Origin: Gracilinema caldarium
GTDB lineage: Bacteria > Spirochaetota > Spirochaetia > Treponematales > Breznakiellaceae
DNA: 64,000 bases
Direction of reading: 5' to 3'
Assembly: GCF_029265695.1 (NCBI RefSeq)
Contig: NZ_JAJUHW010000006.1
Span: forward strand, 1-64,000
Below are positions 7,708 to 17,936 of this stretch, one piece after another (positions within the stretch are counted from its first letter, which is position 1; each line of letters starts with the position of its first letter). The notes beneath the pieces were generated by a model. That model had not been told where the DNA came from. It searched no databases and was given only the letters and a program-made list of their open reading frames with translations. The position numbers and the translations under genes are program-made.

Positions 7708-10700
7708 AAGTCCTCCTCTCATGAGCAGTATACTATACAGCATATCAATAGGCATCTTTCTTTTTCATCTACATCTGCTCACCGCTCCTCTTTCGAATAT
7801 CCAGTTTTTTCTGATAAGTCTTGTGCTCGGTGTTTCTGTTGGATTAGCTGGAGCCAAAGTATATACCTTGAAAAAAAAATGGATGTTGATTGTTCTCTTA
7901 TCGATTCCATGGATTCTAAAGGTACTGCTGATTTGTACGAGTTTTATTGTACCCCGCCAATCGATTAGCTTCGATCGGTTCCTTCTTTTTTTTGACCGGA
8001 ATTTTATAATTTCCCTTTTTCCTTTTTACTGGATAGGCTTGAGCACCTTTATGGCAAAGCTTTCTTTTAAAGCCTTGCACTGGAACAGGATCGCAAACGG
8101 CATCCTGTTGCTCCTCTTTTTTCTTGTGTTTAAGAGCAAAAACTTTACCTTCTATTTATGGCCTACTCAGATGCTAGCGGTTTTTGCCCTGATTATACTG
8201 CTTCAGTTTGCAGCGCTCTTAATAGCCTATCCTTACAAAGTACAGAGCTATCGAAAAAATAAATTCTGGGCCCTTTTTATACTTCTATTAATAGGCCTCT
8301 TTTCCATTTTGCTCGTACGAAAACCCGCGGAAGAGCAAGCTGCAGAACAGGGCGGAGGACTCATTAAGCCCGATCTTTTTAGATTCGATTTTTCCCAATT
8401 TCTGCGGCTCGAAAGCGAAATATCTCTTAAAGAAGACTTAGTCCTCATTCTTCATAAGGATCCAGAGGACTCCCATATCCTGCTGCGGCGCTACATTCTT
8501 TCTGGATACGGCAGCAAAAAGGGCTTTTATCGAGATCCTTCATGGGATGAGGCTGAACATCCCCAGGAACTTCCCCCAGCGGCACTTGTCTTGCAAAGCC
8601 CCGCATGGCAAGACCGCAGGGATACTGAACAGGAATACTTTCTCATCAATTTTGATCCTTCGGCCCTTATCGCTCTGAACAGTCCCCGGAGCATCCAGCC
8701 CCTCAAAGCATGGGATACCACTTCTTTTTCTTCTGCATACCGGGTCATAAGCGAAACCAGCGAAGCCATGCCGTTCCAGCTGCTGGATTCGGTGCCTGAA
8801 AAAGATTATCAAACAGGCAAGCTCGGCCTATCCAGCCAAGAGTACCAATGGTATACCAACTTTGGCGGTGACATCCGTATTAAAACACTGGCAGATTCCA
8901 TTACCGAAGGATTAGAAACTTACTGGGAAAAAGTACAGGCTATATACGAATACCTTAAATACGGGGATTACCGTTACAGTCTTAAACCGGGAATAGCATC
9001 CGACGGAGATCAGCTCGGCCGCTTTCTTTTTGAAACAAAAAAGGGTTACTGTTCCTATTTTGCCTTTTCTATGGCGCTCCTGCTCCGCTCCCAGGGTATA
9101 CCATCCCGAGTTGCGGTAGGTTTTTTTATTAACCCCGAAACAGGGGCCTTTAATTATTACCCTGTACTTTCCAACATGGCTCATGCATGGGTAGAAGTCT
9201 ATTATCCTGGTTATGGATGGATAGAATACGATCCAACAAGCACCCAGCTTGCAGAAAATGAACAATTCCGTTTTTCACAAGGAGCTCAGCAAGAAACCTT
9301 TGAACGGCTCTTGGGGGAAATTCTTCAGAACCGGAGTAAACTTTCCCCCTTAAACGATGTTATAGATAAAACCAAAACCCAGAACAGAGCCTTAACATTT
9401 GAAACAATGCAAAAATGGATCCGTTCTCATTGGATCATACTTGTGGTGGTGTTGTACCTCTTCATCGTAGTTTATTTTGGATATGGTCACTATTGCAGGT
9501 ATTTGTATCACCTGTTTATTACAAAAAAGAACCGCCCCGCGGCAAAAGCTTTATTTTTATTCAGCATTAAGAAGCTCAGTGTTACCGGAATCTATAAAAA
9601 GCCTCAGGGGAACTTACTGTATACCTTACAGGAAGAGATATTTCGGATTGAACATAACTTTTCAGTCAAAATCATCCCCCTCTACAACATGTATCAAAAG
9701 GCAATTTTCGCTCCTCCCGCTCAAGATATCTCAGGGGATGAAATCTCTACAGCTTATCGGACATTTGTTGAATCATATAAAAAAGGAATACATCCTATAA
9801 AGCGCTTTTTAGCTGTGATTTTTCCCTTTTCTTGTAGTTCTTCCGGAAAACTACTCTCTCTCTTATTTATGGGATCTCTCCTCTTCACCCAGTCAGGACT
9901 CCAAGCCCAAAACAATACTTCGAACGTTCAAGATACAGAAATCCAGAACATACTCTTGGAAATTCAACAGCTCCGGCAGGAAGAACGGTGGGAACAGGTT
10001 ATTACCATTTTACAAAATGCAAAAAAACAGTATCCCGATGATAGCCGTATACTCACCGAATTGGGAGATATATTTGAGAGCCGGGGTCTTTATTCACTTG
10101 CCTGGAATGAATATCTGCAGGCAGAAAAACTAGCAGGAGATAATATCCATATCCTGTATCAGTTATCCTCCGTTGCCGGGAGACTCAATAAAAATGATGA
10201 TTCTATTCGTTACCTGCAAAAAATCCTGCTACTCGATCCGGGCAACAGGGATGCCCTCGCAGACCTGGGTTGGATGTATTTTAAAACCCATCGTCTTGCA
10301 GAAGGAGAAAAACTGCTGACCGATGCGCTGGAACGTTATGGCCCCGATCAAGGGCTTGAGATGACATTGGGAACCATATATTCCGATCAATACAGATACA
10401 CCGATGCAAAACAATATTATCAACGGGCAATAAAACAGGCGGAAAAAAGCGGCTATAAACTGTTCCTTTCAGTAGCCTATTACAATCTTTCCATATTAGA
10501 AACCCGTTTTTATCATTTTGCCGATGCCTTTAACTGTACCCACCTTTCTTTGCAATACGCAGAACGGGCATCCGGTCACCTTGCCCGAGGAGAACTGTAC
10601 CAGCACCGCCTCGATTTTACAAAAGCCTATGCCGAATATAACGCCGCTTATGAGATGGATACATCTCCGCTATCAAAAATAAACCTATCCCAACTGTACC

Positions 10701-11623
10701 AGCAAACCGGAAATTTGGAAAATGCCCGCTCTTATGCTGAAAACACCCTGAGTCAGAGTGATCTTTCATGGATGGTCAATTACGGGACCGATTATGAGCG
10801 CTATAAAATGGACCTCCACACCATTTTGGTAAAAACCTATCAGGGACTCGCAGACTTCCAGCGGTTTACCTATAATGCAACACTTAAACAAGCCTTGGTA
10901 CATTCTATTAATTGGATTCATTATAAAACACTAGCCCTCTGGCACCAATTATTACTCACCTATTATACTATCCAAACCGCCGATGCATACGGAACAGGAA
11001 ATCAGCAACTGAATGCACTCATTCATTATTTTCTCGCATTAAAACAGTATCCATGGAGGGCAGAATCGTATCTATTAGAAGCAATGCATTTCGAGACCAG
11101 TATTATTGAAGCTTCACGTCCTACCTATCTCTATGAATTGGGAACACTGAAACAGGATCCAGAACTTCTGGAAAATGCCATTGCCCAATTTGATCCGGTC
11201 TGGGAACGAGACATGATTGCCGATGCCTATATGGAACTTGCAAAGATCTATAAAAAACAGGGGAGGCAAAAAGAAGCACAGGTCTGCATCGAAGGACTCT
11301 ATGCATTGAACCGGGGAGCCCTTTTGCAGCAGGGCATCAAACTCCCCATCAACTTAGAAATACAGGGCCAATTACCCGAAGCTGCCACCATCATCAAAGT
11401 TCTTAAGCAATCGGGTCTGCAGATTCTCAATAACCCAAGCGGACGCTATACCTTAAAAATTAAGCGTCAAAACAATTCGGTACAGTGGGCCCTCTTTGAT
11501 AACCATACAGGAGCAACCCGAGCTCAGGATCACCCCATAGAGCTTTCAAACCTGGATAATGCGGATCTTTTACGGTTTAGCCGCCAAATCCAGCGAGTAT
11601 TGTTTTCAGAATTAACCCAATAA
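7664..11623 (+). CDS. Large membrane transglutaminase-like protein fused to TPR repeats
   Basis: A 1319-residue protein. Residues about 20-230 contain several membrane helices. A periplasmic transglutaminase-core domain follows, with a complete predicted triad Cys463 (KKGYCSYFAF), His507 (MAHAWVEVYY) and Asp523 (WIEYDPTS). A further helix lies at about 585-605 and a cytoplasmic stretch to 710. A second hydrophobic segment (about 715-750) ends in GLQAQNN, much like a signal peptide, and is followed by a long array of TPR repeats to about residue 1210. The first part resembles TgpA-type partners of MoxR/DUF58. No SD clearly fixes the start; ATG 7664, 7685 or 7697 are possible. The fusion could create a periplasmic TPR scaffold. 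Confidence 0.85.
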   Translation: MKIVSVIMGTTMQHRSPPLMSSILYSISIGIFLFHLHLLTAPLSNIQFFLISLVLGVSVGLAGAKVYTLKKKWMLIVLLSIPWILKVLLICTSFIVPRQSISFDRFLLFFDRNFIISLFPFYWIGLSTFMAKLSFKALHWNRIANGILLLLFFLVFKSKNFTFYLWPTQMLAVFALIILLQFAALLIAYPYKVQSYRKNKFWALFILLLIGLFSILLVRKPAEEQAAEQGGGLIKPDLFRFDFSQFLRLESEISLKEDLVLILHKDPEDSHILLRRYILSGYGSKKGFYRDPSWDEAEHPQELPPAALVLQSPAWQDRRDTEQEYFLINFDPSALIALNSPRSIQPLKAWDTTSFSSAYRVISETSEAMPFQLLDSVPEKDYQTGKLGLSSQEYQWYTNFGGDIRIKTLADSITEGLETYWEKVQAIYEYLKYGDYRYSLKPGIASDGDQLGRFLFETKKGYCSYFAFSMALLLRSQGIPSRVAVGFFINPETGAFNYYPVLSNMAHAWVEVYYPGYGWIEYDPTSTQLAENEQFRFSQGAQQETFERLLGEILQNRSKLSPLNDVIDKTKTQNRALTFETMQKWIRSHWIILVVVLYLFIVVYFGYGHYCRYLYHLFITKKNRPAAKALFLFSIKKLSVTGIYKKPQGNLLYTLQEEIFRIEHNFSVKIIPLYNMYQKAIFAPPAQDISGDEISTAYRTFVESYKKGIHPIKRFLAVIFPFSCSSSGKLLSLLFMGSLLFTQSGLQAQNNTSNVQDTEIQNILLEIQQLRQEERWEQVITILQNAKKQYPDDSRILTELGDIFESRGLYSLAWNEYLQAEKLAGDNIHILYQLSSVAGRLNKNDDSIRYLQKILLLDPGNRDALADLGWMYFKTHRLAEGEKLLTDALERYGPDQGLEMTLGTIYSDQYRYTDAKQYYQRAIKQAEKSGYKLFLSVAYYNLSILETRFYHFADAFNCTHLSLQYAERASGHLARGELYQHRLDFTKAYAEYNAAYEMDTSPLSKINLSQLYQQTGNLENARSYAENTLSQSDLSWMVNYGTDYERYKMDLHTILVKTYQGLADFQRFTYNATLKQALVHSINWIHYKTLALWHQLLLTYYTIQTADAYGTGNQQLNALIHYFLALKQYPWRAESYLLEAMHFETSIIEASRPTYLYELGTLKQDPELLENAIAQFDPVWERDMIADAYMELAKIYKKQGRQKEAQVCIEGLYALNRGALLQQGIKLPINLEIQGQLPEAATIIKVLKQSGLQILNNPSGRYTLKIKRQNNSVQWALFDNHTGATRAQDHPIELSNLDNADLLRFSRQIQRVLFSELTQ

Positions 11624-11966
11624 TGACTAGCCAAAAGAGAATAATAAATACAGTAGCCCCCCACTGTTTTTTTAAAGATACTGGATGCTCCCGTGCTTCA
11701 GCTTCACAAACCTGAAATAGTTTTTGGGGCACCAGCTTTATCGCGAGACCAACTAAAAGGGGCAGAATAACAAGATCATCCAAATACCCAAGAATAGGAA
11801 TAAAGTCCGGTACGAGATCGATGGGTGAAAGGGCATAAGCAAGCGCTATAATAGCTACAACTTTAGCAAGTTTTGGGGTTTCAGGATGTATCGTCAGATA
11901 ATAAAGGGTTCCGATAGTTCTTTTTGCCCAAAGGCCCAGAGCTTCAAGGCGTTGTTTTATTTTCAT
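11577..11966 (-). CDS. DUF1232 (YkvA-like) membrane protein
   Basis: A 129-residue small membrane protein. The DUF1232 core is visible as YALSPIDLVPDFIPILGYLDD, the family signature, followed by a hydrophobic stretch and a second C-terminal helix. Function is unknown for the family. It is convergent with the transglutaminase-TPR gene and overlaps its 3' end by 47 bp. No SD is evident before ATG 11966. Confidence 0.85.
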   Translation of the reverse strand: MKIKQRLEALGLWAKRTIGTLYYLTIHPETPKLAKVVAIIALAYALSPIDLVPDFIPILGYLDDLVILPLLVGLAIKLVPQKLFQVCEAEAREHPVSLKKQWGATVFIILFWLVIIGLILKTILAGFGG

Positions 11967-11982
11967 ATCTGTATGTCTATTG

Positions 11983-12019
11983 ATAAAAAATGAGGGACCT
12001 GAGAATCCTCAGGCCCCTC
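11983..12019 (-). terminator. Intrinsic terminator after the FMN-binding protein gene
   Basis: On the minus strand, a 12-bp stem (arms 12019-12008 and 12003-11992, one G-U pair) with a GATT loop is followed by ATTTTTTATC. It lies about 50 nt downstream of the stop at 12068. Confidence 0.85.
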
Positions 12020-12067
12020 GCTTACCATTTTAAACCAATTTCATAAATGCCTGGTGCAGCGCGGCAA

Positions 12068-12889
12068 TTACCGTGCAGCATTGAGTGCATTCGCAGCAAG
12101 CTGCAGGAAGGGTGCTACTGCAATCGAAACACCGCTAATTGCATCAGTCTTACCGTCCGCTTTAACAGCGATTTTAGCTGGATCCTGGGCGGTAAGCAGC
12201 GCAGCTTGAGCTTTTACAGCCTGTTCGTGCCACTCAGCCTGGGCTTTGCCGAATTTTACCATGTTATAGTTTCCGCTTACGGATTCAACAATTTTAGATT
12301 TTTTTGCCTTGTCGTTCGATATTCCGTTCCATACAACATCGACGATCCGGCCATTCACCACCGTCAGTAGGACCGTATCTTTCCAGCCAGAATTTTTATC
12401 AAAATCCACCTGTTCAGCATAGAACCAGCCATCCTTTGCATAGGAACCCTTTGCGACAGGACCTGCGGCAATTGCCTTCTGGGCCAGATCAAAAAACTCT
12501 TTTACATGAATAGAAGCTCCGGAGATTGCATCCGTGCGTCCTTCCGCATCGGTATATTTATTGAACTTATAATCCTGGGTTTTAATAAGATACTGTTCTA
12601 CCTTTTCTGCCTGTTGGTACCATTCAGCCTGGGCTTTGCCAAATTTTACCATGTTGTAGTTGCCAGCCTTGTCATAAGCCTTCTTGTCCACCGCGCCGGC
12701 GATATTGCTCACCCCGTTCCAATTGGCGGCGGTAATTTTACCGCCCTTTACTTCAAGTACTACCTGGCTTTTCCAGCCCGAAGAACCAAAACCGTCTTGC
12801 TGGGCAAAATATTTTCCATCCTTTAGCGTCTGGGCACTGAGCCCCATGGCGAACGCGCAGAACATAAGAACTACGCCGATTCGTTTCAT
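12068..12889 (-). CDS. Exported protein with two tandem FMN-binding domains
   Basis: A 273-residue exported protein with signal peptide (MKRIGVVLMFCAFAMGLSAQ). It consists of two homologous halves, each starting with a YFAQQD/FYAEQVD strand and GW(K)..V.L.V..G.I....WNG, then YNMVKFGKAQAEW, and ending TDAISGASI or TDAISGVSI. The last motif matches the D-x-x-(S/T)-G-A-(S/T) flavinylation site at which ApbE attaches FMN covalently, here best conserved in the first half. Such proteins carry electrons outside the membrane, as in PplA-type extracellular electron transfer. The ATG at 12889 is chosen for the SD (GGAGG) upstream. No apbE gene is in this window. Confidence 0.88.
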   Translation of the reverse strand: MKRIGVVLMFCAFAMGLSAQTLKDGKYFAQQDGFGSSGWKSQVVLEVKGGKITAANWNGVSNIAGAVDKKAYDKAGNYNMVKFGKAQAEWYQQAEKVEQYLIKTQDYKFNKYTDAEGRTDAISGASIHVKEFFDLAQKAIAAGPVAKGSYAKDGWFYAEQVDFDKNSGWKDTVLLTVVNGRIVDVVWNGISNDKAKKSKIVESVSGNYNMVKFGKAQAEWHEQAVKAQAALLTAQDPAKIAVKADGKTDAISGVSIAVAPFLQLAANALNAAR

Positions 12890-13067
12890 AACAACCTCCA
12901 TAGAATTGTTAATATATAATACAATTCTTATCTATAAATTATAAACCAATTATTACTAACTGTCAATACTGACTATTTTACTCTCCCGTAAGTGCTCAGT
13001 CAGACGTGTACAAATATTAAATAAATTGTTATATTGTAAAGCTCATAAATATGTATAAGGAGGCACC

Positions 13068-14993
13068 ATGCGGCAAACCCTGTTTGATATGGTGAATCAA
13101 GCCTGTACGCGTTTTGGAGATAAACCATTCACATTTAAAAAGACCGACTCCGGATGGGTATCCAAAACCTTTAATCAGAGTTTTGATGAAAGCCGTCGTT
13201 TTGCGTCTTTTCTATTGGAACGGGGATATCAAGCACAAGACCGGGTCGCCATTTACGCCGAAGGCGGACCCAATTGGATAGTCGGCGAATACGGGATAAT
13301 AATGGCTGGCCTTATCGCTGTCCCTCTTTCATTTAAGCTTTTACCTGAAGAGATATATTACCGCCTCGATCATTCAGAAGCACGTATGATCCTGACCAAT
13401 GCCAATCATATTGATAAAATTTGCCGGGTCGCCCAGGACATACAGGCTAAAACAGGCCGCACCATTGATATTGTCGCAATCGATGAAGATCAGGATCTTT
13501 CATCCTGTACGTATCCGAAAAATCAATTATTCAGAATCGATGAAGCCCTTGCACTGGGCAATGCAGCCCTGGATAAGAACAGGGAAAAGCTCGATACCAT
13601 TGAAAAGGAATGCAGCGAAGATACGGTAGTAACCATTTCTTATACCTCCGGTACTACCGGCAATCCTAAGGGTATCATGCTGACCCATAAAAACTATTAT
13701 ATCAACAGCCTCGACTCGGTAAACATATTTAAGGTTCCAGAAACAGGCTACCGGAACTTCGTAATTCTTCCGGTTGACCATTCCTTTGCCCAAACCGTTG
13801 GTATTCACGCAGCAATTCAGCGGGGCATTGAACTATGGTTCGTTGACTCCCGCGGCGGCGGCATGGCAATTCTGCGGAATATACCAATCAACATGAAAGA
13901 AGCTGAACCGGTATTTCTTATGACCGTCCCGGCCCTTTCCAGCAACTTTATGAAAAAAATGCAGGCAGAAATTGACCGGCGGGGCGGCATTGTCAAATTG
14001 TTGTTTGATACGGGCATAAAAGCCGGTATTGCCTATTGGGGTGATAACTCCTACCCCCAGCCATCCTTGGCAACCTTTATAAACGGCCTCATCTACTTCC
14101 CTCTTAAAAAACTGGTACTGGACAAAGTAAAAACTGAAGTTTTCGGAAAACGGGCTCAGTTTTTTACCGGAGGCGGAGCCAGCTTTGACATTGGACAGCA
14201 GCGATTTTATCGAGCCCTCGGCATGCCCCTCTATCAGGGTTACGGCATGACCGAAGCCGCTCCAGTCATTTCCACCAACATAGAAGGACACACCAAACTG
14301 GGTACCTCCGGCATACCTTTAGACCATGTAGAAATCCGCATCCTCAAGGATGACGGCACTGTTGCAGCTCCCGGTGAAAAGGGAGAAATCTGTGTCCGCG
14401 GCCCCAATGTAATGAAGGGCTATTTTAAAAATCCTGAGGCAACCAAGGAAACCTTGGTGGACGGATGGCTCCATACGGGAGACCTGGGCTGGCTCGATCA
14501 GGACGGATATCTTACCGTCGCCGGCCGTGCAAAGGCGCTGCTCATTTCCGCAGACGGAGAAAAATACAGCCCAGAAGGCATCGAAGACGCCATTGTTAAC
14601 TCAGCAAAGGTGGTAAACCAGGTCATGGTTTGGAACGACCACAAACGTTTTACCTGCGCCCTTATCACATTAGATGACGATCAGGTACGGAAACTTATCA
14701 AAGAGCATCATCCTAAAACCAGGGAAGAGCTGCTTGAACTGATCAAAGATTCATTCTATAGCTTCAGATCCGACGCCTCATACCGCAACATGGTTCCCCT
14801 CAACTGGACCCCAGCCACTTTCCAGATAGTCCCTGAAACATTTAATGAAAAGGACGGACTTATCAATTCCACCATGAAATTAGTTCGGTACAAGGTTGTC
14901 GAAAAATACCAGGAGCTTATCGACTATATTTATAATGAGGGCTCTAGCTACAAGAATGATAAAAACTTGGAAGCCCTGTCAAAATACCTGTAA
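13068..14993 (+). CDS. Long-chain acyl-CoA synthetase (AMP-forming)
   Basis: A 641-residue adenylate-forming enzyme that would activate fatty acids with ATP and CoA. The P-loop-like motif [18 protein letters not shown] is at about residues 190-207, the A5 motif [12 protein letters not shown] at about 390, and the FACS signature [18 protein letters not shown] with the hinge GRAK near 470-490. Length fits the FadD/FACS subgroup common in treponemes, which take up host or environmental fatty acids. A strong SD (AAGGAGG) precedes ATG 13068. metK follows after 11 nt, so the two are probably cotranscribed. Confidence 0.92.
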   Translation: MRQTLFDMVNQACTRFGDKPFTFKKTDSGWVSKTFNQSFDESRRFASFLLERGYQAQDRVAIYAEGGPNWIVGEYGIIMAGLIAVPLSFKLLPEEIYYRLDHSEARMILTNANHIDKICRVAQDIQAKTGRTIDIVAIDEDQDLSSCTYPKNQLFRIDEALALGNAALDKNREKLDTIEKECSEDTVVTISYTSGTTGNPKGIMLTHKNYYINSLDSVNIFKVPETGYRNFVILPVDHSFAQTVGIHAAIQRGIELWFVDSRGGGMAILRNIPINMKEAEPVFLMTVPALSSNFMKKMQAEIDRRGGIVKLLFDTGIKAGIAYWGDNSYPQPSLATFINGLIYFPLKKLVLDKVKTEVFGKRAQFFTGGGASFDIGQQRFYRALGMPLYQGYGMTEAAPVISTNIEGHTKLGTSGIPLDHVEIRILKDDGTVAAPGEKGEICVRGPNVMKGYFKNPEATKETLVDGWLHTGDLGWLDQDGYLTVAGRAKALLISADGEKYSPEGIEDAIVNSAKVVNQVMVWNDHKRFTCALITLDDDQVRKLIKEHHPKTREELLELIKDSFYSFRSDASYRNMVPLNWTPATFQIVPETFNEKDGLINSTMKLVRYKVVEKYQELIDYIYNEGSSYKNDKNLEALSKYL

Positions 14994-15004
14994 GGAGCGT
15001 ATTT

Positions 15005-16177
15005 ATGGAAAATAGACAATACCTGTTTACATCCGAATCGGTCGGAGAGGGGCATCCCGATAAACTCTGCGATCAAATTTCCGACGCCATTCTCGATGCC
15101 TGTATTGAAAAAGACCCAGAAAGCCGTGTTGCCTGCGAGACCTTCGCATCCACCGCCATGGTGCTGGTAGGCGGTGAAATCACCACCAACACCTTTGTAG
15201 ACATCCAGCAAGTTGCTCGAGACGTTGTTAAAGAAGTAGGATACACCAACCCCGCCTATGGACTCGACTTCGAATCGATGGCGGTCCTCGACATGATACA
15301 CAACCAATCAGAAGATATCAGCCAGGGGGTATCGGGTAAGGGACTCGAAGAATTTAAGGGACAGCAGGGCGCAGGTGACCAGGGCATGATGTTCGGATTT
15401 GCCTGCACCGAAACCCCGAACCTGATGCCAGCGCCGATAACCTTAGCTCATCAAATTCTTGAAAAGGCAACCCTCTTGCGAAAAGCCAAAATCATTCCCT
15501 GGCTCAGACCGGACGCTAAAAGCCAAGTTACCGTACAATATGAAGGTCACAAACCTATCAGGATTGATACGGTTGTGGTTTCCCACCAGCATGATGACGG
15601 AATTGCCTACGAGAACATTAAAGAAGCAATTATCGAAGAAATTGTAAAACCCGTTTTAGCCCCAACGGGACTGCTGGACGCAAAAACCCGGTATTTTATC
15701 AATCCCACAGGACGCTTCGTTATTGGCGGCCCCTTTGGCGATACGGGCCTTACGGGAAGAAAAATAATCGTCGATACCTACGGCGGTATGGGCCGCCATG
15801 GCGGCGGCGCCTTTTCCGGAAAAGATCCAACCAAGGTAGACCGTTCAGCAGCCTATATGGCCCGCTATGTGGCTAAAAACATCGTTGCCGCAGGTTTTGC
15901 AGAACGATGCGAAGTACAGCTCGCCTATGCAATCGGAGTTCCATTCCCGGTCTCCGTCATGGTTGACACCTTCGGCACCAATACGGTGAGCGAACAGGCG
16001 ATAGAAAAGGCGGTCACCGAAATCTTCGATCTCTCCCCTGCAGGCATTATAGCCACCTTGGACTTAAGAAGACCAATATATAGAAAAACTGCTACATATG
16101 GTCATTTTGGCCGGGACGGTTTTACCTGGGAAAAAACCGATAAGGTAGAAGCCCTTCAAAAGGCTATTTCAAAATAA
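15005..16177 (+). CDS. metK: S-adenosylmethionine synthetase
   Basis: A 390-residue cytoplasmic enzyme forming SAM from methionine and ATP. Signature motifs are present: [17 protein letters not shown] at the N-terminus, [12 protein letters not shown] near residue 120, and [19 protein letters not shown] near 260-278. Length is typical. The SD (AAGGAG) overlaps the end of the acyl-CoA synthetase gene; the 11-nt gap leaves no room for a SAM riboswitch. arfB begins 1 nt after its stop codon. Confidence 0.97.
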   Translation: MENRQYLFTSESVGEGHPDKLCDQISDAILDACIEKDPESRVACETFASTAMVLVGGEITTNTFVDIQQVARDVVKEVGYTNPAYGLDFESMAVLDMIHNQSEDISQGVSGKGLEEFKGQQGAGDQGMMFGFACTETPNLMPAPITLAHQILEKATLLRKAKIIPWLRPDAKSQVTVQYEGHKPIRIDTVVVSHQHDDGIAYENIKEAIIEEIVKPVLAPTGLLDAKTRYFINPTGRFVIGGPFGDTGLTGRKIIVDTYGGMGRHGGGAFSGKDPTKVDRSAAYMARYVAKNIVAAGFAERCEVQLAYAIGVPFPVSVMVDTFGTNTVSEQAIEKAVTEIFDLSPAGIIATLDLRRPIYRKTATYGHFGRDGFTWEKTDKVEALQKAISK

Positions 16178-16178
16178 C

Positions 16179-16598
16179 ATGGACCTGGTTCGTCTGAGTG
16201 CCTCGCTGGCATCTCACGCTACTATGCAGTTCTCCCGCTCAGGCGGACCTGGTGGCCAAAACGTAAACAAAGTCAACAGCCGGGTCGAAATCCGCATCAA
16301 CCTTGATGAACTCCAAGGGCTCTCAGATGCGGAACGGCAGCGGCTAAAATCTGTTCTTTCCAATAGAATCACTTCCGAAGAGGCCCTGGTTCTCTTTGTC
16401 AGCGATGAACGGTCCCAGCTGGATAACAGGGTTCTCGCCTTTAAACGGCTTGAAGGGCTTATTATTCAAGCCGCCCGGTTGCCAAAGGAGCGTAAACCAA
16501 CCAAGCCGACAAAGGCATCCCGGGAACAGCGGCTATTGCATAAAAAATTGGAAAGCTTAAAAAAATCTCGTCGCAGATTTCATCAACATGAAGACTAA
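16179..16598 (+). CDS. arfB: ArfB/YaeJ-type peptidyl-tRNA hydrolase (ribosome rescue)
   Basis: A 139-residue member of the class-I release-factor fold that frees nascent chains from stalled ribosomes without a stop codon. It has the catalytic GGQ in SRSGGPGGQNVNKVNS at about residues 22-37 and lacks the codon-recognition domain of true release factors. A basic C-terminal tail rich in Lys and Arg fits insertion into the empty mRNA channel. ATG 16179 lies 1 nt after the metK stop, so it is probably translated by coupling. Confidence 0.88.
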   Translation: MDLVRLSASLASHATMQFSRSGGPGGQNVNKVNSRVEIRINLDELQGLSDAERQRLKSVLSNRITSEEALVLFVSDERSQLDNRVLAFKRLEGLIIQAARLPKERKPTKPTKASREQRLLHKKLESLKKSRRRFHQHED

Positions 16599-16607
16599 GG
16601 AACTATT

Positions 16608-17723
16608 ATGAAAGACCCACGGTTACAAAAATTAGCGGACATCTTGGTAAATTATTCATTAAAATTACAGCCCGGTGAAAAAGTCCTGATACAGGACACT
16701 AACTTTGAACTTGATTTTGTAAAAGAATTAGTTAATACCGTTCATGATGCAAGGGCGATTCCCTTTGTGCACCTCAGCGATAAAAATCTTGAACGGACGC
16801 TCTATGCACGGGCGACAGAAGAACAATTCAAATGGCAGGCAAAATTTGAACGTGATAGGATGAAAGAAATGGATGCCTTTATAGGCTTTACATCCCCACG
16901 GAATGTATATGCCTGGGCTGATATGCCTGCGGACAAACAGGATCTTTACAACCGGTATATAACCAAATTGGTCCATATGGAAGAACGAGTTCCCAATACT
17001 CGCTGGGTGGTTTTGCGCTATCCCTCTCCCAGTTTTGCCCAAATGGCATCCATGAGCGAAGACTCCTTTGAGGAATTTTATTTTAACGTCTGCACCCTGG
17101 ATTACCAAAAAATGTCAAAAGCCATGGATCCCCTGGTTGAACTCATGGAAAAAACAGATCGTGTCCGCATTGTAAGTCCCAGCACGGATCTTAGCTTTTC
17201 CATTAAAGGTCTTCCAGCTATTAAATGCGACGGGACCATGAATATTCCCGACGGCGAAGTCTATACAGCCCCCGTAAAGGACTCGGTTAATGGAACCATA
17301 GCCTACAACACTCCCAGCGATTATCAAGGTTTTGTCTATGAATCAATAAAATTCGAATTTAAGAATGGTAAAATTGTTTCTGCCTCATCGAACGATACGG
17401 ATCGGATTAACCGTATTCTAGATATTGATGAAGGGGCCAGGTATGTGGGTGAATTTGCCATTGGTGTAAACCCCTATATCACAAAGCCAATGAAAGAAAC
17501 CCTTTTTGATGAAAAAATTGCTGGCTCTATTCATTTCACCCCAGGGAATTCCTATGACGATTGCGATAACGGCAACAAATCAGCCTTGCACTGGGATTTG
17601 GTACTCATTCAACGGCCTGAATGGGGCGGCGGCGAGATTTGGTTCGATGATCGGCTTATACGCAAAGATGGCCGCTTTGTCATACCAGAGATGGAAGGCC
17701 TGAACCCAGAAAATTTATTATAA
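16608..17723 (+). CDS. M29-family aminopeptidase (AmpS-like)
   Basis: A 371-residue metalloaminopeptidase of the thermophilic M29 family, cytoplasmic, releasing N-terminal amino acids. Family features seen are the N-terminal KLADILVNYSLKLQPGEKVL, the metal-site region DEGARYVGEFAIGVNP, and the C-terminal block GNSYDDCDNGNKSALHWDLV with His and Asp ligands. Length is slightly below the usual 400-410. It follows arfB by 9 nt with a weak SD (AAGGA). It closes the run that starts at 13068; hairpins downstream probably end the transcript. Confidence 0.9.
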   Translation: MKDPRLQKLADILVNYSLKLQPGEKVLIQDTNFELDFVKELVNTVHDARAIPFVHLSDKNLERTLYARATEEQFKWQAKFERDRMKEMDAFIGFTSPRNVYAWADMPADKQDLYNRYITKLVHMEERVPNTRWVVLRYPSPSFAQMASMSEDSFEEFYFNVCTLDYQKMSKAMDPLVELMEKTDRVRIVSPSTDLSFSIKGLPAIKCDGTMNIPDGEVYTAPVKDSVNGTIAYNTPSDYQGFVYESIKFEFKNGKIVSASSNDTDRINRILDIDEGARYVGEFAIGVNPYITKPMKETLFDEKIAGSIHFTPGNSYDDCDNGNKSALHWDLVLIQRPEWGGGEIWFDDRLIRKDGRFVIPEMEGLNPENLL

Positions 17724-17776
17724 ATGTGCAAAATACAAAAGTCTGTTACTTTCACAATTTGCTTTGCGATTGCTTG

Positions 17777-17814
17777 CGGTTGCATGCTTTTTGATTAAAA
17801 CCCGCATGCAACCG
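17777..17814. terminator. 11-bp hairpin downstream of the M29 aminopeptidase gene
   Basis: CGGTTGCATGC (17777-17787) pairs perfectly with GCATGCAACCG (17804-17814) across a 16-nt loop containing CTTTTTG. No T-run follows the stem. Partial outer pairing (GCGATTG near 17766 with CAAATCGC near 17821) extends it. It lies between two convergent genes, so it may help terminate either one. Confidence 0.5.
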
Positions 17815-17841
17815 TCGCTTCAAATCGCGGATTTCAGGGGA

Positions 17842-17874
17842 GCTCTTTCAAAACTCTTTGAGTTTTGAAAGAAC
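17842..17874. repeat. Hairpin repeat, copy 1 of the CTTTCAA family
   Basis: GCTCTTTCAAAACTC (17842-17856), loop TTT, then GAGTTTTGAAAGAAC (17860-17874): a 15-bp stem with one mismatch. The same element recurs at 18878-18909, 19059-19090 and 62157-62189. It lies between convergent genes here. Confidence 0.75.
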
Positions 17875-17936
17875 CTTAATATTGTTGCGCTGCGCTTGAT
17901 TAACAGGCGCAGCACATTTAACTAAAAATAATGAAT

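Noticed and set aside
12969-13003. CTGACT...AGTCAG inverted repeat between the FMN and acyl-CoA synthetase genes
   Set aside because: Only 6 bp with a long loop, not better than expected by chance in this AT-rich gap.
14994-15004. SAM riboswitch upstream of metK
   Set aside because: Only 11 nt separate the upstream stop from metK, too short for any riboswitch.
17777-17814. parS or replication-terminator function for the GGTTGCATGC palindrome
   Set aside because: It does not match parS, is single-copy in the window, and its position between convergent genes fits an ordinary transcript-end hairpin better.
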